This document shows, piece by piece, positions 29,722 to 48,200 of a DNA stretch of 64,000 nt (positions are counted from its first letter, which is position 1; each line of letters opens with the position of its first letter). The position numbers and the translations under genes are program-made. The DNA lies in contig NC_068558.1 of NCBI RefSeq assembly GCF_022201045.2, forward strand, positions 44,915,001 through 44,979,000. The letters are read 5' to 3'. Below the pieces are notes generated by a model that was given only the letters and a program-made list of their open reading frames with translations, was not told where the DNA came from and made no database searches. The stretch is from Citrus sinensis. Its lineage: Eukaryota > Streptophyta > Magnoliopsida > Sapindales > Rutaceae.

Positions 29722-30551
29722 GTGTCAATTATTATTATTATGTGCGATATTTATTATTATTGAAATAAACATACAAAATTAACTTGTTTAATCTTTCTTT
29801 TGAGAAGTGATCAGTACGATTTCTCAGAAAATTTAAATTTCATCAAATTTTTAATTTTTAATTTGATATTTTTAAAGCAGCACGAAAGGCGGTTTTATTT
29901 CCTAATATTTTTATAAAGGAAATAAACATACAACAACGAGTAATTTTAAAAGAATGTGAGGTATGTGTCCACAAAAACTATTAGATTTTAAAATAAAAGA
30001 AATGAAATTTTGCAGTCTTTCACAAGTGAAAAGATTTTACTGTACATTTAAGGTTTCATGTCATTTAGAACAATCAACTAATAATAATTAAACACGTGGT
30101 TATTAATTTTAATACTTAAAATTTCATTTCCTTTCCATCCACTTTCCTCCATTTTTTAAAATATTCGTTTTCACTCTTCTCATTATCCCCTTTTTCGAAT
30201 TTTGCCAATTTAACAAAATGGAAGGCAAACACTTTTGAGCCTTAAAAAAAAAAAAAATTCCAAATAGGCCTTTAAAGTGATCTTTTTTCCAATTATTCAA
30301 TAATTGAAAAAATAATAATAAGTCATCACATCACTGACGTTGAAACGGTTAAATTATAACGTCAACGAATACCAGACTTACCACATCGAATTGCGCTCCA
30401 AAATTTAGATAGATTCTCATAAAAGAAAAGAAAAAATTGCAGTAGCAGACTCAGAACTCGAAAGAGGGCATTGCTCATGTGCGTTTGCATTTCAACGCCA
30501 TTCTTCTTAATTCAAGCAACTAGGGTTTTTGAGGTTTGCATTATCGATTCG
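29722..30551. other. Spacer and leader upstream of PEX6
   Basis: AT-rich sequence with no coding potential until about 30470. A short inverted pair TGACGTT / AACGTCA (30335-30365) is visible. The likely PEX6 leader begins near 30400. An ATG at 30477 is in frame with the PEX6 start. Confidence 0.5.
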
Positions 30552-36614
<6,063 letters not shown>

Positions 36615-37166
36615 ATACGGTCAAGTGTCGTAAAATTTTGCAAATCGGACAAGCCTTCAAATTGGAGAAAACCCGGGTGGAATTGAGTTACTTGGACAGC
36701 CATTAGTCCCACGCCACACAAGGTTACTGTTCAATTTCTGTTATTTGTATTAGAGGTATGTATGTAATCTTCAAAAACCTGTATTTCGCTATACGTATAG
36801 AATAACAATGTATATGAGGATAAGTTGGATAACTAAATTGAAGCCAGATAATAGCGTTTCAATTCCGTTGTTAACAAACGTCAGATGCAGCAACTGAAGT
36901 GACTGGTAGGCCAACACCTAATTCCACTGGTTAACAGGTAGTCTTTATCAAAACTTAAATCTTGAGTTCGCGTTTTAGGGTGACTGGCCACCAGACCAGA
37001 TGTTTTACTTTGCGCATCGTTGCTGATGATATAGTAGTTATATTCTTCGTTGTCATTCTCAACTGTCGTCCTAGCTGCTACTTGCTTGGGAGGTGTCCGT
37101 CCAATCCAATGATGTATTTATTCTAAAGTCGGCACAACAACGATTGCTCGAACGCGTGGACAATAT
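36615..37166. other. 3' flank of PEX6
   Basis: It contains the PEX6 3' UTR and short unique sequence before the hAT-like element. No gene was recognised. Confidence 0.55.
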
Positions 37167-37174
37167 ATTCACAC

Positions 37175-38153
37175 TAGGGATGGCAAAAATCTCCACGGGG
37201 ACGGATATTTTCGGGGATTTTTTCTATTCGGAGAGGGTATGGGGATAATTTCATACCCAATTTCTTATTCGAGAAGGGGACAGAGAAATTTTTTTACCTA
37301 ATTTTTTATTCGGGGAGGGGACGGGGATGAGGTGGAATCCCCATTCCCTACCCATTTCTCCATTTTAATTTTTTAAAATTACTAGTAAATAAATAATAAA
37401 ATTTAAATTATAAAATTATAAATATTGGTAAAAATAAAAAATATCAAAATATTTATATTATTAAACTTTTAGGTCTAATTAACTAATTAAAGTCCTAAAT
37501 TTTTATTTAGGACATTAAAAAGACTGAATAGATCCTAATAGCCAAACATTTTTTTTAATTTTAATATTCTTTAAATGTTTTAAACTTCAATCTATTTTTT
37601 ATTTATTTTTAGATGTTATAATTGCCCACAACGAATCACAATTTTAATATCTAATCTAATCTAGTCTAATATTTCCTTGTGATTTGCTCCGATTTAACTA
37701 TTGTGTTGTAAAGGGAATAGTCCACATTTATAAAGTGTCCACGCCACCATTGAAAAAGTTAATTTTGAATTTAAATTCGATTTTATTTGTAACAATTTTG
37801 TATTAGACTATTAATTTGTTCATGATAGTTTCTAAAAGAAGTTTGTATCCCTTGCATGTTGCGTTACTTACTAATTTAATGTATGTGACTTTTGTAATAG
37901 ATATTAATGTAAGATATATTTCAAATTTTACTTTTATTTGAATTTTTTATTTTAATATGATTAACTCAAAATCGAAAAAAATATGTATTAGTTATTCGGG
38001 GATCGAGGACCCTCGGAGATCCCCTGTTATTATTCGGAGAGGAGATGTGTATTCTCTCAAGTAATTCTGACGGGGACGGGGACATACGCAAAATATCAGG
38101 GATGGATACGGAGAGATCGGTCACCTTCCCTCCCCTCCCCATTGCTATCCCTA
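37175..38153. mobile_element. hAT-like non-autonomous element, 979 bp, with perfect 8-bp target duplication
   Basis: The ends are TAGGGATGGCAA and, in reverse complement, TAGGGATAGCAA (11 of 12 match). The octamer attcacac stands immediately on both sides (37167-37174 and 38154-38161). Inside each end are GGGGACGG and CGGGGATTTT-type words in opposite orientation. The middle is AT-rich and does not encode a transposase. This is the clearest hAT-type insertion in the window. Confidence 0.85.
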
Positions 38154-38768
38154 ATTCACACGTGTGTGTGTTCAATACGTGGGAAAGATATGAAAAATCT
38201 TTAGCTTACCAGAATACTATCGAAAACCACAATACATAATAATATATCATGCGTAGAAATAATTAATTTACAGCAGTCTCCTTGTATTGAATTGGAAGTT
38301 CAAAGTTAAGCAATGAGGTGAATGAAATAAGAGAGATTTTATATTAGAGTAGATAATACTTTAGAATAAAGTAGAATAATAAAACTAACAATAGTACACT
38401 ATTATTATTATTTTTTTTATGGGAAGATGGGCGTAACTCCTTTTCTACGTTTACCAATTGGTAATTGCAATAGACAAGAATTGGGATCAATTGAAATGAG
38501 AATTAAAATAGGTTATTTATTTGAAATATAAGAATTAGAATTAAAATGAATTGTATTTTTATTGATGTGTTTTTATTTATCCAAGAATTGAAATGAATAG
38601 TTTTAAGTTATTAAAACGTTCTTAGTTAATTATTATCATTTTTATTATTATTATTATTATTTAAAAATATTATTGTTAATAATAATATTTATTATTATTA
38701 ACTCTCAAACTCTATAGAAATCAAGTTCTCATTTCTGAATTGAAAAATATATGGATTTTATATGTTTC

Positions 38769-39020
38769 ATTCTCATTCTTCTTTTATTTCAATAAGTAAA
38801 CAGTAAACAACATCAATCATTTTTATTTCAAATTTTAATTTTTCAATCTCATAAATAAGCTAAGCACACCGCTAATATATTCTGTTCTTTTAATCTCACT
38901 CTCATTCTCCTTTTATTTTTAATAAGCGAATACCATCAATCATTTTTATTCTAAATTCTGATTTTCAAATCCCATAAGTATGCTAAGCACACTAGTAGTA
39001 TATTTTGTTCTTTTAAGTAC
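38769..39020. repeat. Direct repeat of about 125 bp
   Basis: Copy 1 (about 38769-38894) and copy 2 (about 38899-39020) both run from CTCATTCT through ATCAATCATTTTTATT and GCTAAGCACAC to TTGTTCTTTT or CTGTTCTTTT. They differ by several substitutions and small gaps, so the duplication is old. The surrounding 38.4-39.0 kb is AT-rich and may be a degraded transposon. Confidence 0.75.
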
Positions 39021-40734
39021 ATTCTAATACACTTTACTAGAATCTGCAAACTTGGAGTTTGACTCTTTCTTCCCAATATTGAGCAGTTAGCGCACCAAAA
39101 TTTAGGTGGACGGTTAGGCTTTTGCCAAATCAATTATAATATTTCTATTTCATAACAAAATTATGAATGTAATTGACGAAAATTACAGTTAAATAAATCT
39201 TGAAATGGAGGGGAATAAAGAGAGACAAAGCATATTCCCTGCTTGCTTCCACGTACTCAAATATGACAAAAGTGGATGGGGTCGCCCTGCACCTACACCA
39301 GATTGTGGGGCCCAGTTCAAGAGGACAGAACGGATAATAACCGTTGATCTGGACCACATGATGAATTTTTTTTTTTTAAAATCAAACAGTTTGATTCTGT
39401 GATTTGGATGGACTCCACATCTTGTTCTGAATTTGAGGTTGACACGTGTAGAGAACTGGACTGAAGTTGTGTCTAGTATCGGTTGGGTAAAAGGGTTCTT
39501 GGCTTTGCTGCCTTGCTTCTGGCATTTTTTAAAATTTTTTTTGGCCCTTTTAACAGGATTTTTAGGAAGGCGACGCAAACAATAGTGCAATACATTGATG
39601 AAATTGAAATTGAATTGACGCATTGGTAGAGCAGGCCCCACAGTGTTTTTGGTGTACTGCGGGCCCACAACCCTACTCGTGTATCTCATGATCATCATGC
39701 TTTTATTCCCTCTGCTTTTGTTTGACTGTTTGACATGAGTTGGTACACACACAGGGGATCAAATATTTTTTATTAGCCAGTTTAACGCAGTAAAATAAAG
39801 CATCGGACCATTTTCTTTAGAAATTTCTATCTAATTGATTTAGTTAGGATTCATCATTCATGTGTAGGTTAAACCTTAAGCAAAAGATTTTGAAGTGTGA
39901 ATACTGTATTTTTTGATAATTTTTTTTTATGTATGTTCCATAAACTTATTTAAAAAGTTTATCATAAATGAGGTGATATTTATTATGTGAATAAAAAAAT
40001 ACGTTATGATTAAAAACAGAGGGAGAAAGAAAGAATTCGTTATTATTTATGTATGCAGCATAACATGTCACATTATTTACAACAGTTTCTTTTTTATCGA
40101 TTTGGGAATATCTATTGGTATTCATTTTTAATTGAATCATTTTTACAAGTACCATCGGTATTTGACATAAAATTTAAATGATTACTTATCTCAATATTTT
40201 ACTTATAGGAAAAAAAAAATTATCATAAAGGGTATTGGAACACTAACTTTATTGGTGAAGAATTGCTTTTTTGAGTAATGGTAAATTTTTCTTAGTTATG
40301 ATACACAATTTATAGAAAAAAGAGATGTCATTTATTGGTAGATGTTGCCATGTTAATGAATTAGTGATTAATAAAAAAATTGTCTTATACTTAACATTTG
40401 ATCACATTTCACTTATAATACGAAATAGGTATCTTCAACTATATAAATGTATATTGTTGTGTTGTATGTCAAGTTGAGTAAGTGAGAAGCGCCGTTTCCT
40501 AATTCCATGGAGGAGGAGTTCAACTTCTAGTGCCACGTATAGTAAGATTTTTTTTCCAAATTCAATTGGAACATACTCCTCCGACTTTAATCTAGAATCA
40601 ATTTTCATATTGTGCTAATTTGGGTTTTATATTTCAAAGCTGAATATTTCAAACTTTTAATTGTAATAACAGTGGAATCTTAAGTTAACGTTATGAACAA
40701 ATATTTGAAAAAAAAAACAAGGAAATAGCTAAAG
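39021..40734. other. Spacer, no supported gene
   Basis: Sequence of 39.2-39.75 kb is less AT-rich and contains CACGTG (39443-39448) and a CCGTTGATCTGGACCACA block of the kind often met in plant promoters and degenerate transposons. A 187-codon frame on the minus strand lacks any recognised domain and has the composition of chance reading. The rest is AT-rich. Confidence 0.5.
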
Positions 40735-41312
40735 GCCAATTTGATAGTATTGTAGTTTTTAAAATAATTATTATTAGTAGTGTTGTAAAAATAATCAGCT
40801 TTAAAGAGAATCAATTAAACGTTTGCTAAAATTTTTTTTCAAAAGTGTTGTGAGTTTTAAAGTGAATTGTATTTGTTTGGTAAATCTTACTGTTAAAGTG
40901 TTGTAAGAATATAAATGATTAAATTGGACATGATATTGAATAAAATTTATTTACACATTTATAATAGATGTATATAAGATATTTTTAATTGTGTACATAT
41001 AATAATTGATTAACTAATAGAAATATTTTATATTATTTAATTTACTTTTTTATTTTGTTATCTTAATATAATTGGTAATAATAATAATCTCTTTTAAGTT
41101 AATGATTTTATTTCCTAATCAATAAGGATAAATTTAAATTTTTATAATACGTATGAGGATATACATGGAATTGAATTAAGTATAAAAATGATTCTCAAAA
41201 TCATATTTTGAAAAGCTACTCCAATCTTACTTTTCAAAATTTGTTGTAAGATGAGATGACGATGATCTAGCCGAAATTGATTTCTAAAAAAATTTGCCAA
41301 ACACTAAAATTA
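40735..41312. mobile_element. Possible degenerate MITE-type element
   Basis: The left part GGCCAATTTGATAGTATTGTAG and the right part (reverse complement TTTAGTGTTTGGCAAATTTTT) contain the GTTTGGCAAA / GGCCAATTT-type ends seen in many plant MITEs; only the short cores are meant. No clear target duplication was found and the match between ends is poor. Inside, AGAATCAATT, ATTTTGAAAAGC and GAAATTGATTTCT blocks look like the internal repeats of such elements. Confidence 0.3.
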
Positions 41313-41369
41313 TCTGTTAATTTTTTAAAATTACTTTTGACCCTATCCGTAATTTATATTATAAATATA

Positions 41370-42967
41370 GGAAAGTTATTGATTCCCCTTTTAAATATAA
41401 GTAAAACATACTTATATAATAACTTAAATGGGTTTGATATTTACTCCCTTTAAATTTAAAAATGATATACTTAACCCCCTTACATTAACAATTTAAGTTA
41501 TTTTAAAATGAAAAAGGCCATACTGCCCCTAGTCAATTTAAATTATTTTACAAGCCATAAACATCTATGAAAATGACATTGTTAATTGTGAATTTTAAAT
41601 CACATAGTTGAAGTGCGACACCTGTGAAACATTCTCCATGCCCAATTTGTCCTTGTAAAGAATGAAGAGAAAATTGAAAGAGTAAGGATAAAGTGGGTAG
41701 CTCTCAAAGAGGAAACATGAGCCGCTTTAACAACTTAAAAAATGTAGAAAATGTATCCCTAAGTATTTTAAAATTACCACATGTAAATAGAGAACCACTG
41801 TAATAGTGACAGACATTCCACCAAAATTACTACACGTTAGCACATACCACCACAAAATATCTTTTTAATAGTCACATGCACTAAAAAAAAAAAAAAAGGA
41901 GATCAACTGAGCAATCGCCTAATTCGTCTTCAATGAAGTTAGCAGTTCTCTCAATCCATTTGGCTCATTTGAAACAAACCAATTAGAATACATGACATGC
42001 TTCAATAGAGATAGTGTCACAGATGACAAATGTCAAACCCTAAAGAGTTAAAAAGACTCAAGACGAGCAAGAACATTCAATAACAATTCGTCACTCGTCC
42101 TAAAAGACATAAAAATAGCCTTATGGACACTCACTTTGTAAGGTTAGGTTAGTCTCACAAAAAGGAAACTTTTTTCATTCCCACAACACTCAAACTTTAT
42201 CTTGTTCAAGGGTTTCTTTGAAACCCATCAAATTCTCCAGGCTTCACCTGACTTGATTGTCAGAGCGTTGTAATTGATCATCCTCGAAATCACCTCTAAC
42301 AGCTCCTTTTTTCTTTTTTTTTTTAATTTTATTTTAAGGATTATCCCTATTCTAATCATCCTTGGAAAACTACCCTAAAGCAGCACAGTCTTCATCATTT
42401 GCCGAACCACCTCTCAAAGTAAAGCTCTCATTATGTTTTTATATTGCATCAAAATTAGACTAAAATAAAAATATTATGCATGTGTTATGACAATGTTGTC
42501 TTTAATAAGTTGAATTGACTATCTAATTTGTGTAATTTTTTTATTTTCATATTTTCTTGGCTTAAAATATGAAACATCTAAATAATTTGGGCAACACAAT
42601 ACTTGAAGGTTTAATGAAGCTTATTTTATGTGTTATCAAAGAGAATATACTATCTTACGTAAGAAATAAAATTAATATAATCCGTGATATGATGAAAATG
42701 AAATTATCTTGTTATGGAAAAAAAACTTTAAAAGAAAATTCGATAAATAAATAACTTATGTTTATGCCAAAATTCTAAATAAAAATAAATAAATTAGGTT
42801 AAGTAGTTAAGGACAATATTATCGTAACATATAAATTTTTTTTTTTTAAATTTTGATGGGTGTCTACAGTTTGTAAAATAACCTAATCGATTAGGTACTT
42901 TTTCACTATAAAATAACTTAAATTATTAGTATTTTGAAATTTGAAGAGGATAAATATAATTTTCCCC
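41370..42967. mobile_element. Candidate long inverted-repeat element (MULE-like), about 1.6 kb
   Basis: The first 200 bp and the last 130 bp are imperfect inverted repeats. Matching blocks are GGAAAGTTATTGATTCCCC with GGGGAAAATTATATTTATCC, then TTTAAGTTATTTTAAAATG with TTTAAGTTATTTTATAGTG, then ATTATTTTACAAGCC with GTTATTTTACAAACT. The left arm carries an extra 75 bp or so. The flanking 9-mers ataaatata and taaaaaata agree only 6 of 9. The 1.2-kb middle is less AT-rich than the arms, which could mean captured host sequence, but no protein was recognised in any frame. Confidence 0.45.
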
Positions 42968-45115
42968 TAAAAAATACCGGAGGTTATGGTCTGAAAGCAT
43001 CGTATCTAAAAAGGGTAATTGGAGTATAAGAGAATGGCATCTATCATCGTAAACATATATGTACTAAATTATTCGATATATTCCTTAAATATTCTTGAAT
43101 TGTTGGTATTCAAATTTCAGATTGGTGAAAAAAGTTAGCCCGTTAAGTTTATAATCAATAAAATTATTATACCAGAAAAAAATTATTATTATTATTTTTA
43201 TTTTTAATCCCTCGACAAAGAAATCCTCGTGGGCGTGGCTTTGAACTTTGAAGAAGACAAGAAGGATAAGATCTTTTTTAATCATGCAAAAATGAAACAA
43301 TTATTAAACTCAAATGGCTCTTTTTATTCTCTATACACTATTTATACTTATTAAATATTAACAAACGTCTTTTCTACACCCGACGTGCTTTAAATTAAAT
43401 TATTTCCCCCAACTTTGAAGATGACGGAGATAACAAATAATAATAATAATAAATAAAAAGATATTTGCTCAAGAGGGCCTCGACTCCTACCCCTACCCAC
43501 CGGAGCCACACAAACGCAAGGGCAATTTCGTCAGAAACGTAGTATTTCGGTCAACCGAAGCGTTTGAACTTTGAAGCGCTTCTCTTTTCTTCTGCTTCCC
43601 TTTACCAAACTGTGGGGTAAGTTAAGTACGTTAACATCAAATTTGTCAATTTTTTTAAAATTTAGAAATAATTCTAGACGTTTTGTAATTATCCGAATTT
43701 CATTAATTAATTAATTATTAAAAACCGAATTTCCTGTCGGATAAGAAAAGGTTTGGGGTGCACGCACCGATCCAACACATCGCAAGCGACTGCTGAAGCC
43801 GAAGCCTCATGCACGTGGCTTCCAAATCCACGCGCTTATGGATAGCCTTTGGATGACCCTTTCGACATTCCATTTCATCACGTGGAGAATTTTTTTTTTA
43901 TCATCATTTATTAATTGGAATTTAGTTATAGTTTAACTTTCCATATGAGTTTCAACTAACTATTAAATTAACTACTTCAAAATTTAGTAAATGATTATAC
44001 TCTCGCATTGATATTTCATACTAATTAACTCACTTGTATTTTGTAAAAAAGTTCAAAAGTAATCCAAAATTTTAATTACAATAAAAAGAATAGCGATATG
44101 TGTTAAAATGAAAAATAGAACACAATTATTAAAAAAAAAACTCAAAATATAATAAATTTACTCCTAAATAAGATTTTTTTTTTGTCTTTTATACTAAATT
44201 ATGTGCTATTTCAATACATATAGTGATTCACCAAATAATTTTAAAGTAATTTTTATTTACTTTATCACTCAAATTTTAATTATAAAATAGTTAAAGTTTA
44301 AAAAATTATGTGCTATTTCAATACATATAGTGATTCACCGAATAATTTTTAAGTAATTTTTATTTACTTTATCACTCAGATTTTAATTATAAAATAGTTA
44401 AAGTTTAAAAAATTAATTTGATTTTTGTGAGTCTTTTTAAAAAACAATACATGACTGAAAAAGGATGTGATTTTCGTGATTAAAGGTCATACTACGTTAC
44501 CCATAACGAAAAGCGTGATGTACACGCGTTAGAATTGCACGTGGTAGCGACAAACAATTAGCTTATCTTTCAGACAAGGGTTTCGTCGTAAAACTAAAAA
44601 AATAGGGGGTTAGAATGTAAATTCATAAAGTTATCTCAACTCAAGTAAATTGCTGTCTTTAATTTTTTTCTCGCCGTCTCTGTTTAGATCAGTCCGTTTC
44701 CTTTTAAAGAAAAATGAAATCGTAAAAAAGTAAATTAATATAATGTTTCCTTGAAAGAGAAACAAATCAAAGTTACGAAGAGAAAATTAAATTATAAGAA
44801 ATAAAATAAGATTATTAAAAAAAAAAAAACGCGGCTGCTGTATACACCAAAACCAGAGAAGAGACTCCCTTTCTCTCTCTCTCTCTCTCTGCTAATTGAT
44901 TCCAACTAAAGAGATCGCACAACAACAATTCGCAAAACCTCGAATTCAAAAATCTTAATCGATTTTCACCAAAACTTTGGTGGAAAATTAGCTTGATTTT
45001 AAGAATTAAAACCATATTCAGTTTCATATTAGCGGTAAATTATTTGAGATTTGTGATCGGATTTGATATCGATCAAATAAGGGCGAATCATTGGTGGGTT
45101 TTGGCAGTTGAGAAA
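42968..45115. promoter_or_regulatory. Upstream region of the CW-domain gene
   Basis: Three ACGTG-type boxes occur in good context (GCACGTGGC near 43811, TCACGTGG near 43879, GCACGTGG near 44539), which are typical bZIP/bHLH targets in plants. A run at 43590-43620 ends with a good splice donor (GGG|GTAAGTT) and could be a non-coding first exon. A CT microsatellite at 44870-44892 resembles a leader. None of this is proved by transcript data. Confidence 0.35.
44198..44414. repeat. 107-bp tandem duplication
   Basis: Two adjacent copies with period 107 bp, the word atgtgctatttcaatacata starting at 44201 and 44308. They differ at about three positions. The unit is AT-rich and non-coding and lies about 0.8 kb upstream of the CW-domain gene start. 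Confidence 0.92.
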
Positions 45116-45208
45116 TGGGTCGCGTCGAGTTTCGTGTTGGGGAAGATGTATCGGTGGGATTTGGGGCTTGATTCGGTGGGTGGTGTGTTTTTTTTTATTT
45201 TTAGATGA
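45116..45208 (+). promoter_or_regulatory. Two short upstream ORFs before the CW-domain gene
   Basis: An ATG at 45116 opens an 18-codon frame ending at 45172. A second ATG at 45146 opens a 20-codon frame whose TGA (45206-45208) overlaps the main start as ATGA. If the transcript starts upstream of 45116, both would precede the main start and could lower or tune its translation. Confidence 0.5.
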
Positions 45209-48200
45209 TTAGTGTAGGTAATAGAGATGCTAATAAGGGACTAGGGTTAGGGTTAGGGTTTGGTGGTGGAGGGAGAGAGATGGAAGAGACCGAGCTTGAA
45301 GAAGGAGAGGCTTGCTCTTACAATAACAACGATAATAACAACGATGATTGTGATGCAAGCATCGACCCTGATATCGCTCTCTCTTATATTGTAAGATATT
45401 TCTCTTTTTTTTTTTTTATTTCAGATATTGTCCGTTGCTATTTTGCTCATGAATTTTTGGTTTAGAAAGTGTTAATTGTTTTTGGGTTGACTTTGTTGTG
45501 GTGCATATTCAGATCCAAGTCTTTATTTCAATTCTTTGCAATTTTAATTTTAGTGACTGGTACAATTGAATGATATTGTAGTGTTTTTGAATGTGTTTAA
45601 TTTCCTAAATTAAGAGAACAAAGTTTGAGGTTAGGAGGTATTGTGTTTAATTTCATTTTTGCTGTTGTTGGCTATGGGAGTATAAGCATTGCTTTCAGAT
45701 TTTAGTTTGGTAGGTAATGTGTAGGGTGGAACATTTTTTAGTCAGCAGATTAGGGAAGCTTGAAACTGTTTTTTAGGAATGTTAAATTAATGCAAAATTT
45801 TGCATGATACTTGATAGTAATGAATGATGCAGTTGCGCTTGTAAATCCAATAAATGAATGATAGGGTTGAGCTTGTAAAGCCATTAGTCGTGGTTCTAGG
45901 ATTAAGCTTTTGTGGGGAGTGTCTTAATGACTTTAGAGTTCCTATCCATCAATTGCAAATTGCGTTGTGGGAACTGTGCTGTCTCATGTAATTAGTGCAA
46001 CTTGAAGTTTGCTTATTCAATTTTTTTTAGTGTAATAATAGTAACTTTTTGAATTTAAAATCGGAGAGTTGTGAGTTGTGAATACTTGTTCCCGATCATG
46101 ACGCTGTACTGCTTCATGGGAACAACAGTGGCTATAATTACGGTTTTGTAACTTAAATGCATCTGAAAGTCTTATATTTCGTTGTTCTCTAATTTACTGA
46201 TTTTCATTTTTCCCTCTACTAGTCTACCATCACTTTATGTCTCTCTAACTATGTTCTGCACTTTTCGTTTATCACGTATAACTGTTAAATATTCTTAAAG
46301 GACGAGAAACTTCAACATGTTTTGGGACACTTTCAGAAAGATTTTGAAGGTGGAGTTTCAGCAGAGAATTTGGGTAAGCCAAGACAGGATGGAATTATCG
46401 TTTCTTGCAAACTAAAAGAGCCTCACTAAATTTTGTTGGCTGTTAAACTGATGTTTTGGAATTGGGGATTTTTCCATGCCTACAGGGGCTAAATTTGGTG
46501 GATATGGTTCATTTTTACCACCTTATCAACGGTCTCCTGTTTGGTCACATCCAAGGTCTCCGCCAAAAGTTCAGAACCATAATGCTCCTCCTAAATCTCC
46601 AAATAATTTGCAATGGGAGGTAGAGTTAATATATTCTCAATTGTTATTAATCTCACCTTTGACTGGATCTTAGTTTATTTGAAAATTTCTTGCGTATTTT
46701 AACACTTAAATTATGTCTTTACACAGAATGGCCATCGCAGTTCTGCAGTTTCATCGGCTGCACCTCCATCATTGAGACCTGGACCTGCTTCTAGTTCCAC
46801 GTCACTGCCTACATTGAAGGCGCCATCTATTAACGATTCTGTCAAAGAAGAAATATCTATCACATCCTCACATGCCGAGGAATATGCTGCTAGACAAGAA
46901 TCTGTAAACAAGAGAAATTTAGCCGACCAGAAGACTCTGAAGGTTCGGATCAAAGTTGGTTCTGACAACTTGTCGACACAAAAAAATGCTGAAATCTATA
47001 GTGGCCTTGGCCTTGATGTCTCACCATCGTCGTCATTGGATGATAGCCCTTCAGAAAGTGAAGGGCTAGATCATGAACCTCAAGATGCTCCCTTTGAATC
47101 TCCCACCAATATTATTCGGGTGAACTAATTTTCTGTTCTTTTCTCAATGTTTGATTTCCTTTTTCGGAACGTGCCTAAAGATATCAAATATGATTGTTTT
47201 ATTGCTGTGCTGGTACAGGTCATGACTTCCTTTCCAATGCGTGAAGGTCCATTGTTATCTCCTCTTCCTGATTACCTAATTCACTTGACTGAAAAGGAAA
47301 AGGTTCTAAAAAATAGTAGGTTCGTGCCTTTCCCCAAAGCTGACTCAGAAACTGCTCGCGGTTTGCTGAATGGATCTGATTGTAGAAAGGGTGATGAGAA
47401 AACAGTAGGTGAAAATAAGCAAAGGTCAGTGGAGAAAAACAATTTTTCTACTGAATTTAGGAATGGCATTAACAAGGATGCTCGCAGTGGTTTGTTTGTT
47501 ACACCAATGAAGGAAGTGGACATTGACACATTGGCTTGTGAGGAGATTGTTACTGAAACCTTAAAGCTTCCACTTCTATCTAATTCATATTCTAATGTTG
47601 TTGACACGACAAAAAGTACAAGTAGGGCATCTGATACATCCAGGGAAGCCTGTAAGAGTGCAATGAGGGACACAGTTTCCTCGCTAGTGAAAGAGGAATC
47701 ATTGAGGCCTTTGCACACTGAAGAGACTGGTTGGGATGAGAAATCGAAGGCTGGTTTGACTGGAAAGATTTGGGAGGATAAAAAGACAAGTTCTGCAGAT
47801 GATGTTGCAGTCTACCCAAGCAAGGATGGTTATTCCAAAAGAGAGAAAACTTTTGACTCGGTCAAAGCCGAATCAAATGTTTTGATGGCAAGGAAAGCTC
47901 TAGACACTGATCTCATCGATCCTCCCAAGCAAAAGGCAAACCAGAGAGTGACATCCCATGAGTTAGATGGCAAGTTACCTACCGGGAAGGAGCATCAGTC
48001 TTCTGGTGTCAAAAAGAAATCAAAGGGAAGCCAAAGTCATGGTAGTGTGGCTGCAGACCTCCCAAAAGAAAGCTCAAAAGTTAGTTGTTCTTCAGTGACA
48101 AAGAATAAAAAGAGTGCTCATGCAGAGAATTACATGAATAGGAGGGAAACTGAAAACAGATCACTGAAGGATATTGAGAAGGTTGAAGATCGGTATAGAG

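Noticed and set aside
36900..36990. Text with CTGGTTAACAGG and TTGAGTTCGCG resembling polymerase III boxes
   Set aside because: Neither box fits its consensus well and no A-rich tail follows.
39189..39752. 187-codon frame on the minus strand
   Set aside because: No recognisable domain, low-complexity basic runs, and composition typical of chance reading in a promoter-like or transposon-derived spacer.
42569..42754. 61-codon plus-strand frame rich in Lys, Asn and Ile
   Set aside because: AT-driven composition inside the candidate inverted-repeat element; no family resemblance.
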